Numbered from the stretch's first letter, positions 31,287 to 39,532 are shown. The stretch is DNA of 64,000 nt from Acidobacteriota bacterium (GCA_004299485.1 SCQP01000007.1:1-64000); one strand, 5' to 3'. Notes: generated by a model from the sequence alone, not told the origin. Numbers and translations: made by a program.

Positions 31287-32840
31287 TTACTTTGGGCGGG
31301 AGCCTTCGGCGGGAACAAAAACGTACTCCGCATTTTGGCGCTCCACATAGCCCCAGGCCTGCTCCGGATCGTGCGTGAACACCAGCAGCCAATGCTCGCG
31401 TTCGGCCTGGTCCAGAATGCGATGTTTATTGTCAATGGTCTCCAGCGGAAACAAATCAAAGGCCATCACCCAACTCGGCTTCAGGTGCCAATGCGTCGGC
31501 ATCAGATCGGAGATGTAGCAGGCCACCTCGTTTCCCGAGCGCAGCAGAATGGCTTGCATGCCCCGCGTATGGCCGGGAAGCGGCATCACCGACAGCCCCG
31601 GCAGCAGCTCCCGCTCGCCCTCGAGCAACTGCATTTGTCCGGAGGTGACCAGCGGATCGTAGTTCTCCGTCAGGTAGCTGACGCGGTCGCGCTCATGCTG
31701 CTCGCGCGCATGCTCCCACTCCTTCCGCTGCACATAGTAGTGAGCATTCGGAAATACAGGCACGATGCTTCCATCCGGACGGCGTACAGTGTTCCAACCG
31801 CAATGATCGTAGTGCAGATGCGAGTTGACGACCAGCGTGAACTCTTCCGCTGGAAATCCCGCCGCGGCCAGTCGCTCCAAATAGTCCCGCCGCGGATCAA
31901 CCCCGTTGTAGCGCATCTGCTTATCGTTGAGCTTATTCCCGCACCCCGTCTCAACCAGCACCAGCTCGCCACGATGGCGGAAGACCAGCGAGTTCAACCC
32001 GCAGCGCACATAATTCCGCTCATCGCTCGGCGTCGTGCGGCTCCATAACGTCTTCGGCACCACGCCAAACATCGCCCCGCCATCGAGCAGGTAGCTCCGG
32101 TCGGTAATGACCGACAGCTCCGTATCCCCAAGCTTTCTGACAAACGGCCCCGTCCACTCACCGTTCCCCATTTCCCTCTTCCCTTTTCCCTCTTCCCTTT
32201 TCCCTCTTCCCTTTTCCCTCTTCCCTTTTCCCTCTTCCCTTTTCCCTCTTCCCTCATGTTCCCCCCGCAACCGATGCCACGCCACCCAGATCAGCACGAT
32301 GGCGACCACCAGAATAACCAAATCCACGCGGCCCAGAACATGGAGCAGCCGCCGCCACTGACTGCCCAGCAGCGCTCCTAGACTCGCAATCGCGGATACC
32401 CAGAGGATAGCGCCGCAAAAATCAAAAAAAACAAACCTCTGCCAGTGCATGTGGCCGAGACCCGCCAAAATTCCGGCAAAGATGCGCAGACCGGTGACGA
32501 AGCGGGCAAACAGGATGGTGGTGGCGCCGTGATGCTGAAAGTAGATCGAGTAGCGCTGGTAGTGGTGGGATTTGATCGGAAACGTGCGCAGCACCCAGTT
32601 GTGGGCGTAGCGGCCAACGAAGTAGCCGGTCACCTGGCCGAGCGAGCTGCCCGCGACGCCTACGGCAATCAGCGCGAGCAGGCTGAAGCCGCCGTAGACG
32701 CGCAGATGAAAGCCGGCGTAGAGCAGCGAGAGTTCGCCCGGCAGCGGCAGGCCGAAGTTCTCCAGCAACAGCAGCAGAAACACCGCCAGTAGCCCGTAAT
32801 GCTGGAAGAATTCGCGGAAATAGACGAAGGCGGTGTGCAT
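31287..32840 (-). CDS. DedA-type membrane protein fused to a metallo-beta-lactamase-fold hydrolase
   Basis: The product has 517 residues from the ATG at 32840 (MHTAFVYFREFFQHYG). Residues 1-190 are a complete DedA/SNARE-associated-type unit: ENFGLPLPGEL motif, GSSLGQVTGYFVGRY, FARFVTGLRIFAGILAG and a last helix ending near 188. Residues 196-223 are a Lys/Arg/Glu/Gly stretch encoded by a twelve-unit period-7 array. Residues about 230-517 are an MBL-fold hydrolase of the lactonase-like type, with NSHLHYDHCGW (H341, H343, D345, H346), later metal ligands in PLPGHTRG and SDLMPTHWH. DedA proteins act on lipid carriers or proton balance; MBL hydrolases act on lactones or thioesters. Whether the fusion works as one protein, or is processed or separately initiated, cannot be seen. 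Confidence 0.8.
   Translation of the reverse strand: MHTAFVYFREFFQHYGLLAVFLLLLLENFGLPLPGELSLLYAGFHLRVYGGFSLLALIAVGVAGSSLGQVTGYFVGRYAHNWVLRTFPIKSHHYQRYSIYFQHHGATTILFARFVTGLRIFAGILAGLGHMHWQRFVFFDFCGAILWVSAIASLGALLGSQWRRLLHVLGRVDLVILVVAIVLIWVAWHRLRGEHEGRGKREEGKGKREKGRGKREEGKGKREMGNGEWTGPFVRKLGDTELSVITDRSYLLDGGAMFGVVPKTLWSRTTPSDERNYVRCGLNSLVFRHRGELVLVETGCGNKLNDKQMRYNGVDPRRDYLERLAAAGFPAEEFTLVVNSHLHYDHCGWNTVRRPDGSIVPVFPNAHYYVQRKEWEHAREQHERDRVSYLTENYDPLVTSGQMQLLEGERELLPGLSVMPLPGHTRGMQAILLRSGNEVACYISDLMPTHWHLKPSWVMAFDLFPLETIDNKHRILDQAEREHWLLVFTHDPEQAWGYVERQNAEYVFVPAEGSRPK
32171..32254. repeat. Twelve-unit period-7 array joining two coding domains
   Basis: TTTCCCT and CTTCCCT alternate perfectly for 12 units, 84 bases, which is 28 codons, so the reading frame is kept. 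On the minus strand it encodes REEGKGKREKGRGK-like residues 196-223 of the DedA-MBL protein. A change of one or two units would break the frame, so the array is a potential on/off switch for the downstream MBL part. Confidence 0.95.
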
Positions 32841-32842
32841 CG

Positions 32843-33892
32843 CTATCCCATCCGGATACGCCCCAGTGGCGGCAGCTCGGAGGAGCCCGGAGCGCCGGCG
32901 GGCGGACCCTGCCGGGAATCGAAGCCCGCACTCCAAGCGACCAACGGGAGCGACCCGGACAAAAAGTGGCGAGCCACCCGCACAAACGTTTCCGGCTCTT
33001 CGACAAACGGCAGGTGGCCAACTCCGGCCAGAACTTCCAGCTCCACGTGGGGCATGGCCGCCGCCAGCGCCGCCGCCGTGGCCACCGGCACCACCGGATC
33101 GCGGTCGCCCCAGACCAGCAGCGCCGGGGTCTGCATCTGCGGCAGCGCGGCCTCGAGCGCCAGCCGCTGGGCGCGAAAGTGGCGCGCCAGCCCGGCAATC
33201 GCCGCTCCCAGATGCGGCTGCCGCAAGGTGGCGCCATATTCGGCGATGCTCTCCAGCGGCAGGCGCGCCGGATCACCGTAGATGCGCTCCAGCAGCGCCC
33301 GGTGGATCTGCGGCGAGCAGCGGGCGCCCAGCCACGCCCCCACGCGCGCCTGCACGGGGCGCAGCATGAAGCGCTGGGCGCGGCTCGGATTCCAAAGCGG
33401 ATGCGCCGGCGCTGCCAGCACCAGTCGCTCCACGCGCGCCGCCAGTGGCGAGCGCGCGGCAAAATCCAGCGCCACCGCCCCGCCCCAGGACGAGCCCATG
33501 AGCGTAAACCGCTCACCCAGCGGCAGCGCGCCGCAGGCGGCTTCCAGCCATGCGGTCAACCCCTGCAGCGACAGATCGCGGGGCCGCGCCGACGCGCCTA
33601 TGCCCGGCAGCTCCAGCGCCCAACAGCGGTATTCCGGCGCTAGCAGCGAGGCGCATGCGGCCCACTGTGAACTCGTCCCCAGCAGGCCGTGCAGCATGAC
33701 GACATCGCAAATTCTACTGCTCGCCCCTCCGCTTGGCGCCGGAGACGAGGGCGAGCCGACCATCGGGGTGAACGACGCACGTGCGTCGTTCACCGGGGCG
33801 ACGCCCCGGTGAAAGGCGGCGGGAGCCGCGCCCCAGCAGCGATAGCGCAGTGCGCCCCACGGAAGCTGCGTCTCGAGCAGACTGTCCGCCAC
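32843..33892 (-). CDS. Alpha/beta hydrolase with repeat-encoded N-terminal insert and C-terminal tail
   Basis: The 349-residue protein has the alpha/beta-hydrolase core: oxyanion HGLLG (68-72), the nucleophile elbow GSSWG (S135), the acid in VWGDRDPVVP and the histidine in GVGHLPFVEEP. The substrate is unknown. Between an initial strand (LPWGALRYRCWG) and the HGLLG motif, residues about 28-42 (RGVAPVNDARASFTP) are encoded by two adjacent palindromes (33767..33810). The last 40 residues (from about GSLPLVAWSAG) come from repeat DNA shared with 59283..59317. The conserved catalytic parts are uninterrupted. It is in a minus-strand unit with tsaD, DUF2071 and the DedA-MBL gene, 2-6 bases apart. 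Confidence 0.8.
   Translation of the reverse strand: MADSLLETQLPWGALRYRCWGAAPAAFHRGVAPVNDARASFTPMVGSPSSPAPSGGASSRICDVVMLHGLLGTSSQWAACASLLAPEYRCWALELPGIGASARPRDLSLQGLTAWLEAACGALPLGERFTLMGSSWGGAVALDFAARSPLAARVERLVLAAPAHPLWNPSRAQRFMLRPVQARVGAWLGARCSPQIHRALLERIYGDPARLPLESIAEYGATLRQPHLGAAIAGLARHFRAQRLALEAALPQMQTPALLVWGDRDPVVPVATAAALAAAMPHVELEVLAGVGHLPFVEEPETFVRVARHFLSGSLPLVAWSAGFDSRQGPPAGAPGSSELPPLGRIRMG
32936..32980. repeat. Dispersed repeat family D, copy 1 (hydrolase tail)
   Basis: A block of about 34 bases starting CGGGAGCGACCCGGACAAAA and ending GTGGCGAGCCACC matches, in reverse complement, 59284..59317 at 32 of 34 positions. The 5' part CGACCAACGGGAG is shared with family C copy 1. Here it is coding (minus strand). 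Confidence 0.75.
33767..33810. repeat. Two abutting palindromes inside the hydrolase gene
   Basis: A perfect 28-base palindrome with half-site GTGCGTCGTTCACC (33781..33794) is centred at 33780/33781. It overlaps a 19-base hairpin ACCGGGGCG-a-CGCCCCGGT (33792..33810). The unit encodes residues 28-42 of the hydrolase on the minus strand. Confidence 0.9.
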
Positions 33893-33895
33893 GGT

Positions 33896-34606
33896 TTAAC
33901 TACTCGCGGCCAACCGCTCTGGTAGGTTCATGTCAAACTGCGTCTCCGGCTGAATCAGCGCCAGCAGCGGCCGGGCCGCTTCTTCCTTCGTTAGAATTCC
34001 CGTCTCCGTCCATTGATCGGCCGCCGTTACGGACACGCGCGCGGGCAGCGGATCCATCTCCGGATGCAAAACCCGAATCACGGACAGTCCCGACTTGGGA
34101 TGCGCGCCCGCGGCAAAGCCATTCAGGCGATGCGTCAGAAAATGCACCGCCTCTTCCCGCGACGCAAACAGCGGAAATTGCGGGTGGGGATCGGCGTGCG
34201 CTTCCAGCTTGAGTTCATGATCGCCCGATCGCGCCGCGACGGTGTATTTCGCATAGGGTGCGCTGACGTCATCAATCTCCGTCTCGACCGCCGCGTACTC
34301 GGTGGGAATCGCCAGATTCAGCACCGCCGCGGCCGCACGCGCCGACACCCAGGAGCGCACAAACAGCACCCCCGGTTCGGCGTTGTGGCGCACATACACG
34401 CGATAGTTGACCTGGCGGAAACCGCTCAGCAGATACGGAAAAGCCGCGCCCGCCTCCAGCGTCACGGTGGCCAGAAAGGCGCGTGGCCCCTCCGGCGTTT
34501 CGCGCACGTCGGGCTCGACGCCGGCCGGCAGCACCGCAGCCAGCCGCTCCGGCCGCGTGGTGTGGATCACGTACAAGAGATTGCGCAGTTTGAGAGTAAT
34601 GGCCAT
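33896..34606 (-). CDS. DUF2071-family protein
   Basis: The 236-residue protein resembles the DUF2071/YqjF family: RNLLYVIHTTRPERLAAVLP, YLLSGFRQVNYRVYVRH, then a long beta region with FPLFASREEAVHFLTHRLNGFA. This fold is similar to acetoacetate decarboxylase-like proteins, but the catalytic lysine environment is not evident and the activity is unknown. It is followed 3 bases later by the hydrolase and preceded by tsaD, so all are co-transcribed. Confidence 0.7.
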   Translation of the reverse strand: MAITLKLRNLLYVIHTTRPERLAAVLPAGVEPDVRETPEGPRAFLATVTLEAGAAFPYLLSGFRQVNYRVYVRHNAEPGVLFVRSWVSARAAAAVLNLAIPTEYAAVETEIDDVSAPYAKYTVAARSGDHELKLEAHADPHPQFPLFASREEAVHFLTHRLNGFAAGAHPKSGLSVIRVLHPEMDPLPARVSVTAADQWTETGILTKEEAARPLLALIQPETQFDMNLPERLAASS

Positions 34607-34612
34607 GAGCGT

Positions 34613-35758
34613 TCAGGAAGCGAGCGGAAGTTGCGGCGCCGGCGCCAGATCGGCGGCCGCCCACTGCGCCGATTGAAAGTGGGGCCAGGCAGCCGCGGCA
34701 ATCATGGCGGCGTTGTCAGTGCACAACGCCATCGCCGGGGCATAGACGCTCAGGCCCATCTGCCCCGCCGCGGTCTGCATCTCGCGCCGCAGCGCGCGAT
34801 TGGCCGCAACCCCGCCGGTCAGAAACACGCTGGCCACTGGCGTGTCCGCCGCGGCCATTTGTTCCACCGCGGCCAGCGTCCGCCGGACCAGATCACCAAC
34901 CACCGCAGCTTGGAAACTGGCGATAAGATCCAGCGTCGCCCGGTCACACACCGCGCGCCAGTCCTCGAGCGTCGGCTTGCGGCCCAGCGCCGCCAGCGCC
35001 GGCTGGCGGGCCTGGATGCCCGCGGCCAGCTCCGGCGTGGTCTGCACCCGCCGCAGCACCGCCGTCTTGATCCCCGAAAATGAGAAATCGAGCGCATTGC
35101 CCTTCAGCCGGATGCGGCCGAAGGCGACCGCGTGCGCATCGCCGAATTCCGAAAGCCGGTCGATCAACGGCCCGCCCGGATAACCCAGCCCCAATAGCTT
35201 GGCGACTTTGTCGTAAGCTTCGCCCGCCGCATCGTCGCGCGTGCGCCCCAGCGTGCGATAACGGTAGCCCGGACCCGCGCTCGCCGCCTCCACCAGATAG
35301 AGTTGCGTATGCCCGCCCGACACCACCAGCGCCATCGCCGGCAGCGTCGGATCCGGCCGCCCGTTCCGCCGCTCCTCAAGAAAGACCGCCTGCAAATGGC
35401 CTTCCAGATGATTGACGCCAATCAGCGGTTTGCCTAGCGCCCAGGCTAGCGTTTTGGCGTAGCTCAGGCCCACCAGCAACGCCCCGGCCAGCCCCGGACC
35501 CTGCGTCACCGCAATGGCATCCACGTCCGCCAGGGCCAGGCCGCCGGCCTGCTCCAGCGCCTGGCGCACCACCGGCACGATACCCCGCAAATGCTCCCGG
35601 CTGGCCAGTTCCGGAACCACGCCGCCGTAAAGCTGATGCACCGGCACTTGCGACAACACCACATTCGACAGGATCTCGCGCCCTTCGACGACCACCGCGG
35701 CCGCGGTTTCATCGCACGAGGTCTCAATGCCCAGAATTGTCGCTGCCGCCACGTTCAT
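34613..35758 (-). CDS. tsaD: tRNA N6-threonylcarbamoyladenosine transferase TsaD
   Basis: The product has 381 residues from the ATG at 35758 (MNVAAATILGIETSCDETAA); a longer frame exists but starts in non-conserved sequence. The ASKHA fold shows IETSCDET, the metal-binding HLEGH motif (in GVNHLEGHLQAV), VSGGHTQL, LLGLGYPGGPLID and FLTGGVAANRALR. With TsaB and TsaE it transfers threonylcarbamoyl from TC-AMP to A37 of ANN-decoding tRNAs. The TC-AMP supplier gene (Sua5/TsaC type) is at 62078..62707 in this window. It is the first gene of a minus-strand unit and divergent from the UbiA-family gene across 84 bases. Confidence 0.95.
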   Translation of the reverse strand: MNVAAATILGIETSCDETAAAVVVEGREILSNVVLSQVPVHQLYGGVVPELASREHLRGIVPVVRQALEQAGGLALADVDAIAVTQGPGLAGALLVGLSYAKTLAWALGKPLIGVNHLEGHLQAVFLEERRNGRPDPTLPAMALVVSGGHTQLYLVEAASAGPGYRYRTLGRTRDDAAGEAYDKVAKLLGLGYPGGPLIDRLSEFGDAHAVAFGRIRLKGNALDFSFSGIKTAVLRRVQTTPELAAGIQARQPALAALGRKPTLEDWRAVCDRATLDLIASFQAAVVGDLVRRTLAAVEQMAAADTPVASVFLTGGVAANRALRREMQTAAGQMGLSVYAPAMALCTDNAAMIAAAAWPHFQSAQWAAADLAPAPQLPLAS

Positions 35759-35842
35759 ATTGTAAGCCGGTGCGGAACCCGAAGGCGCCCCGCCCCGCTG
35801 ATCCGCTGATTCGCTGCCCGCTCCTCCCGCTATACTCATCTC

Positions 35843-36703
35843 ATGCCCGTACTGACCAGCACCCGGCGCACGCTGGAGATGATCAAGTTCGAGCATTCCA
35901 TCTTCGCGCTGCCCTTTGCCCTGCTGGGCGCCCTACTGGCCGCGCGCGGCTGGCCGCCCTGGAGCGTGCTCGGCTGGATCGTGGTGGCCATGGTCGCGGC
36001 GCGCAGCGCGGCCATGACCTTCAACCGGATTGTCGATCGCCATATGGACGCCGCCAACCCGCGCACCCGCAACCGCGCGCTCGCCGCAGGCACGCTCTCG
36101 CTCGGTTTCGCCTGGAGCTTCCTGATCGTCAGTGTGGCCGTATTCGAGCTGGCCGCCTGGCAGTTGAATCCGCTCTGCCTCAAGCTGTCGCCGTTGGCGC
36201 TGGGTTGGGTGCTGTTTTACTCCTACACCAAGCGCTTCACCTGGCTGTCGCATTGGGTGCTGGGGCTGGGGCTGGGCATTGCGCCCGCCGCCGCCTGGAT
36301 CGCAGTGCGCGGCTCGCTGGCGCCGCGCATCCTGCTGCTCAGCGGCGCCGTCGCGCTCTGGGTCGCCGGCTTCGATTTGCTCTACGCCTGCCAGGACGTG
36401 GAGTTTGACCGCCAGCAGCCGGGCCTGCGCTCTGTGCCCAAATCGGTCGGCGTGGCCGCGAGCCTGCGCCTGGCGCAGCTATGTCACCTCCTGATGCTGG
36501 CGTTGCTGGTCTGGCTGCTGATTTCGAGCGGCTTGGGCGGGCTGGCCTGGCTGGGTCTCGTGGTCGTAACCGCGCTGCTGCTGTGGGAGCATTCGCTGCT
36601 GGCGCCCGATGATCTGTCGCGCATGAACGCTGCGTTTTTCACCGTCAACGGCTACATCGGCATTCTGCTGCTGGTCTTCTGGGGTGCCGCCATTCTGGTC
36701 TGA
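35843..36703 (+). CDS. UbiA-family aromatic prenyltransferase, probably for menaquinone
   Basis: The 286-residue protein has about eight membrane helices. The first Asp-rich motif is NRIVDRHMDAANPRTRNR (N61, D65, D69), the second is DLLYACQDVEFDR. FEHSIFALPFALLGALLAA at the start is typical of the UbiA/MqnP-like group. It would attach an isoprenoid tail to a quinone head group at the membrane. Because ACIII oxidises menaquinol in relatives, a futalosine-pathway (MqnP) role is more likely than ubiquinone synthesis, but the other men/mqn genes are not here. Its stop overlaps the next start (TGATG). Confidence 0.85.
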   Translation: MPVLTSTRRTLEMIKFEHSIFALPFALLGALLAARGWPPWSVLGWIVVAMVAARSAAMTFNRIVDRHMDAANPRTRNRALAAGTLSLGFAWSFLIVSVAVFELAAWQLNPLCLKLSPLALGWVLFYSYTKRFTWLSHWVLGLGLGIAPAAAWIAVRGSLAPRILLLSGAVALWVAGFDLLYACQDVEFDRQQPGLRSVPKSVGVAASLRLAQLCHLLMLALLVWLLISSGLGGLAWLGLVVVTALLLWEHSLLAPDDLSRMNAAFFTVNGYIGILLLVFWGAAILV

Positions 36704-37119
36704 TGCGCTGCCGTCTTCTCCTCATCATTCTCGCCGCCGCTGCCTGCCTGGCCCAGACGGCGCAACGGCCGGGGATGAGTTACGCGGTCGAAAACCCTCC
36801 CAACCCGCAACTTGCAGTCAGGCAAATTCGCGGTGAAGCGGTTGACCCCATCCACATGGGGATTCCGCTGGTCGAGCTGGGCCTTTATACCGGCGCCGCG
36901 CCCCACAAACTGCTCGCCGTGGGCTCGACCGATGAAAACGGCAAGTTCGACTTCGGAAAGAAGGTCGCCCCCGGCAAATATCACCTGATCGCCCTCTATC
37001 CCGGCCTGTGCACCGCCAATATCCCCTTGCTCGTGAACCGGCATGGCTCGGGCAAAAAAATAATTCTCCATATGACCTATCCCGGCCTGGGTGCCTGCAG
37101 TTATGCCTCGCTGAAATAA
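36703..37119 (+). CDS. Secreted carboxypeptidase-regulatory/transthyretin-like protein
   Basis: The 138-residue protein has a signal peptide (MRCRLLLIILAAAACLAQ). A beta-sandwich-like domain (about 38-120) follows, with VDPIHMGIPLVELGLYTG, VGSTDENGKFDFGKKVAPGKYHLIALYPG and KKIILHM strands, the pattern of CarboxypepD_reg/transthyretin-like modules. Two cysteines (CTANIP near 106, GACSY near 133) could form a disulphide. The role is unknown. It overlaps the prenyltransferase stop by one base. Confidence 0.7.
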   Translation: MRCRLLLIILAAAACLAQTAQRPGMSYAVENPPNPQLAVRQIRGEAVDPIHMGIPLVELGLYTGAAPHKLLAVGSTDENGKFDFGKKVAPGKYHLIALYPGLCTANIPLLVNRHGSGKKIILHMTYPGLGACSYASLK

Positions 37120-37234
37120 TGGCGTAGCGGAGCCTGCACGGGCCCAGCACTGAGGCTGATTTCCGGCAGGGACCGAAGTGGTTCGTATCCTTTGAGAGCA
37201 TGGTTCGATTCGGGACTGCCGCATCTCCACGGAA

Positions 37235-37681
37235 ATGCGGGCTTGGTGTGTGCTGGTCGGACTGATACTGGCGCTGGGGTCAGCCTGGGGGCAGGGGCCG
37301 ACAGTCGAAAAAACCGCACCTCCGCGGCTAACCGCGCCGAAGCCGGCGGCCGCGGCACGGGCCATGGTCGCCAAACATCAGAATGCCTGGGTACTATGGC
37401 TGACCGCGGCCAGCGAAGCGACGATTGCGGACATGGCGCTTTCACGACATTGCTTGAGAACCGTGCCGGGCTGCAAGGAAGCCAACCCGCTGCTGCGGGG
37501 AAGCGCCCTGCGCGCCTGGACGATTGATTTATCCCTCACCGCCGCTATGGCACTCTGGTCGCAACGGCTGGAACGACATCATCACCGCTGGTGGCTGCTG
37601 CCGCTCGTGGCGCTGACCGCGGGCCATGTCATCGGTGCAATCATCGCCGGACGCATGTTGAAGAAACAGCGCCGTCCTTGA
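37235..37681 (+). CDS. Small exported/membrane protein, unknown
   Basis: The 148-residue protein has an N-terminal signal segment (MRAWCVLVGLILALGSAWGQ), a variable Ala-rich stretch, then two hydrophobic helices (LSLTAAMALWSQRLE, WLLPLVALTAGHVIGAIIAGRML) with a HHHRWW motif between them. Cys pair CLRTVPGC near 83-90. It resembles small DUF5658-like acidobacterial membrane proteins; no function is assigned. Confidence 0.6.
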   Translation: MRAWCVLVGLILALGSAWGQGPTVEKTAPPRLTAPKPAAAARAMVAKHQNAWVLWLTAASEATIADMALSRHCLRTVPGCKEANPLLRGSALRAWTIDLSLTAAMALWSQRLERHHHRWWLLPLVALTAGHVIGAIIAGRMLKKQRRP

Positions 37682-38071
37682 CGGTAACCACTCGAACATC
37701 ACGCGGTAGCACAGCCCGGTACGCCAGCTCAGGTTGCCGCGAGCCATTTCGGGATTCACTGTGGCTCCTTCCAGCCAACCCAACCAGCCCCTCGCCTCGT
37801 CTAACTAATCGTAACCATCCTCAGCAGCACCGGGCAGCCCGCCGGATACCGCGGGTGCGCATCGCCGATCCAACGCCCGACCCCTACCCCCCGTTCGCCT
37901 CGCCCCCGTGTCTCTCCTCACCACCCATTACTCGCCACCCGCCACCGCGCGCGCCACGCGCGCGCCTGTCCCATTCGCTGTCTCACTGTGCCACTCCAAA
38001 TCGCAAAAAACCCCAGCAAACACGCCACTTTGCACCGCAAAGTGGCACACTTTGCAGAAAAAATGGAACAG
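37682..38071. other. 390-base gap between convergent genes, with one perfect hairpin
   Basis: I see no supported gene. The left two thirds are C-rich and unstructured. Near the right end, a 9-base perfect hairpin GCCACTTTG-CACCG-CAAAGTGGC (38024..38046) is followed by a second ACTTTGCA. Read on the minus strand it is followed, after about 12 bases, by a run of T, so it may end the OsmC message, but the distance makes a standard terminator doubtful. Confidence 0.45.
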
Positions 38072-38548
38072 CTAACGAGACAGTGCATGCACCTCGGCCT
38101 CGTGCCGGAGGGCGCAGTTAACGGAATGAGCGAGGAAGCACTTGAGCCGCGCCATATCGTGCAGCGCGCGTGCCTGGGCGAGGTCGGTGCCGGCGGCCAC
38201 CGTCACCTGGGGATGCAAGGTCACGCTCAAGAAGCGGCCGCCACCGTCTGCCGTCTCCTCCATTTCCCCTTCCGCCTGGTCTTCGTAGGCGACGACGACA
38301 ATGCCTTCATCGGCGCAGAGGTGCAGATACCAGAGCTTGTGACAAGCCGCCAGAGAAGCCACGAAAAGCTCTTCCGGGTTCCAGCGCGCCGCGTCCCCGC
38401 GAAAGGCCGGATCCGAGGAGCCGGGAATGGCGGGCTTGCCCTCCGCGAGAATTTCGTGGTCGCGGCGATAGCCGCCGTAGCTCGAGGTGCCCGAACCGCT
38501 ATTGCCAGTCCAGCGCACTATCACGGCATAGCGGTGCACGCGCGGCAT
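38072..38548 (-). CDS. OsmC-family peroxidase-like protein
   Basis: The 158-residue protein begins HRYAVIVRWTGNSGSGTSSYGGYRRDHEI and carries two cysteines in the OsmC positions (LAACHKLWYLHLC and LKCFLAHSVNC). It is closest to the YhfA-like/OsmC-redox subgroup with the LFVASLAACHKLWYLHL motif. In this group the cysteines reduce organic hydroperoxides. It is monocistronic, with a palindromic repeat upstream of it towards the oxidase operon. Confidence 0.85.
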   Translation of the reverse strand: MPRVHRYAVIVRWTGNSGSGTSSYGGYRRDHEILAEGKPAIPGSSDPAFRGDAARWNPEELFVASLAACHKLWYLHLCADEGIVVVAYEDQAEGEMEETADGGGRFLSVTLHPQVTVAAGTDLAQARALHDMARLKCFLAHSVNCALRHEAEVHALSR

Positions 38549-38604
38549 GCCGCCAGTCTAGAACAAAACCAGCCCCCCTGTACGGCGCTTTCGTATGCTC
38601 GTCC

Positions 38605-38698
38605 GGTAGCGAAGCCGGGGCGTAGGGGCCCCCGGCGCAGCGGTCTCACGGCCTTAGAGAGCGGGCCGCCGGGCGTAGCCCGGCTGGGTACCCGCGAT
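38605..38698. repeat. Two-hairpin palindromic repeat, family B copy 3
   Basis: It has the same plan as 90..180: a GCCGGGG/CCCCGGC stem, GAGAGCGGGC, and then a hairpin. The hairpin stem is CCGGGC-GTA-GCCCGG here and GCGCGGC-GGA-GCCGCGC in copies 1 and 2, so stem pairing is kept although both strands changed. It sits in the gap beyond the 3' end of ctaE (the oxidase operon) and could act as an operon end structure. Confidence 0.85.
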
Positions 38699-39532
38699 CT
38701 AGAAAAGATACAGGGTGAAGAAGAGAAGCACCCAGATGACGTCGACGAAGTGCCAGTAGTACTCGGCGGCTTTGAGCGAGTAATGGTAGTCCTGGTTATA
38801 CTCGTTGCGCTCCAGCCGCCAATAGACCAGCGCCAGCAGGATCAGGCCGACGGTGACGTGGCAGCCGTGAAAGCCGGTCATGAGGTAGTAGACCGAAGTG
38901 TAGGCGCCGGTCTGGTAATGGAAGCCCATCACGCCGTTCAGGTAGCCCCACTCGAAGCCCTGCATGCCCAGGAAGAAAATGCCCATGCCAATGGTGAGCA
39001 GCAGCCAGTTCTTGGCGGCGCTTTTCTTGCCCTTCATGAAGGAGCTGATGCTCCAGTTCAGGGTGAAGCTGGAGCCGACCAGAATCAGGGTGGCGATAGC
39101 CGGCAGCGTCGTCTCCAGGCGCGGCATGCCCGCCGGCGGCCAGACGTGGCCCTTGAAGCGGGTGAAGTAGTAGTACTCGAAGTAGGACTCGAAGATCATC
39201 GCCTCAGAGGCGAGAAAGAAGAAGAAGCCGCGGATCAGGTCTTTGTTGGTGGCGATGGGGTTGTGCTTGCGGCGCTCGGTGGCGATGGTGACGGCCCAGC
39301 CGCCCGCGCAGTAGACGGTATACAGGCCGGCCAGCGCCACCAGCAGCGTGGCCAGCGGCATGCCGGCGTAGACCAGGAAGACGCAGAAGAAAACCCCGCC
39401 CATGCCGGCCGCCAGCAGGATGGGCCAGAAGCTGGGCTGCGGCAGATGATGCGCCAGTTCGGCCGTCAGCGGCGGCGGCTCGGTGCGGACCAGAACCGGA
39501 GACGAGGGAGTGATTGTGGGTTGGCTAGCCAT
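38699..39532 (-). CDS. ctaE: Cytochrome c oxidase subunit III
   Basis: The 277-residue heme-copper oxidase subunit III has seven predicted helices: FWPILLAAGMGGVFFCVFLVY, a pair at about 60-85, RGFFFFLASEAMIFESYFEYYYF with the conserved glutamate, TLPAIATLILVGSSFTLNWSI, LTIGMGIFFLGMQGFEWGYL, GFHGCHVTVGLILLALVYWRL and the C-terminal YYWHFVDVIWVLLFFTLYLF. It supports the oxygen-reducing core. It is the last gene of the minus-strand respiratory operon, with the 60-residue membrane protein immediately upstream. Confidence 0.93.
   Translation of the reverse strand: MASQPTITPSSPVLVRTEPPPLTAELAHHLPQPSFWPILLAAGMGGVFFCVFLVYAGMPLATLLVALAGLYTVYCAGGWAVTIATERRKHNPIATNKDLIRGFFFFLASEAMIFESYFEYYYFTRFKGHVWPPAGMPRLETTLPAIATLILVGSSFTLNWSISSFMKGKKSAAKNWLLLTIGMGIFFLGMQGFEWGYLNGVMGFHYQTGAYTSVYYLMTGFHGCHVTVGLILLALVYWRLERNEYNQDYHYSLKAAEYYWHFVDVIWVLLFFTLYLF

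Noticed and set aside
31195-31392. 65-residue minus-strand frame between the membrane protein and the DedA-MBL gene
   Set aside because: It overlaps the conserved end of the MBL domain in another frame and has no motif; most likely chance.
32171-32254. Possible CRISPR-like array
   Set aside because: Units are 7 bases with no spacers and the array is coding, so it is a tandem repeat.
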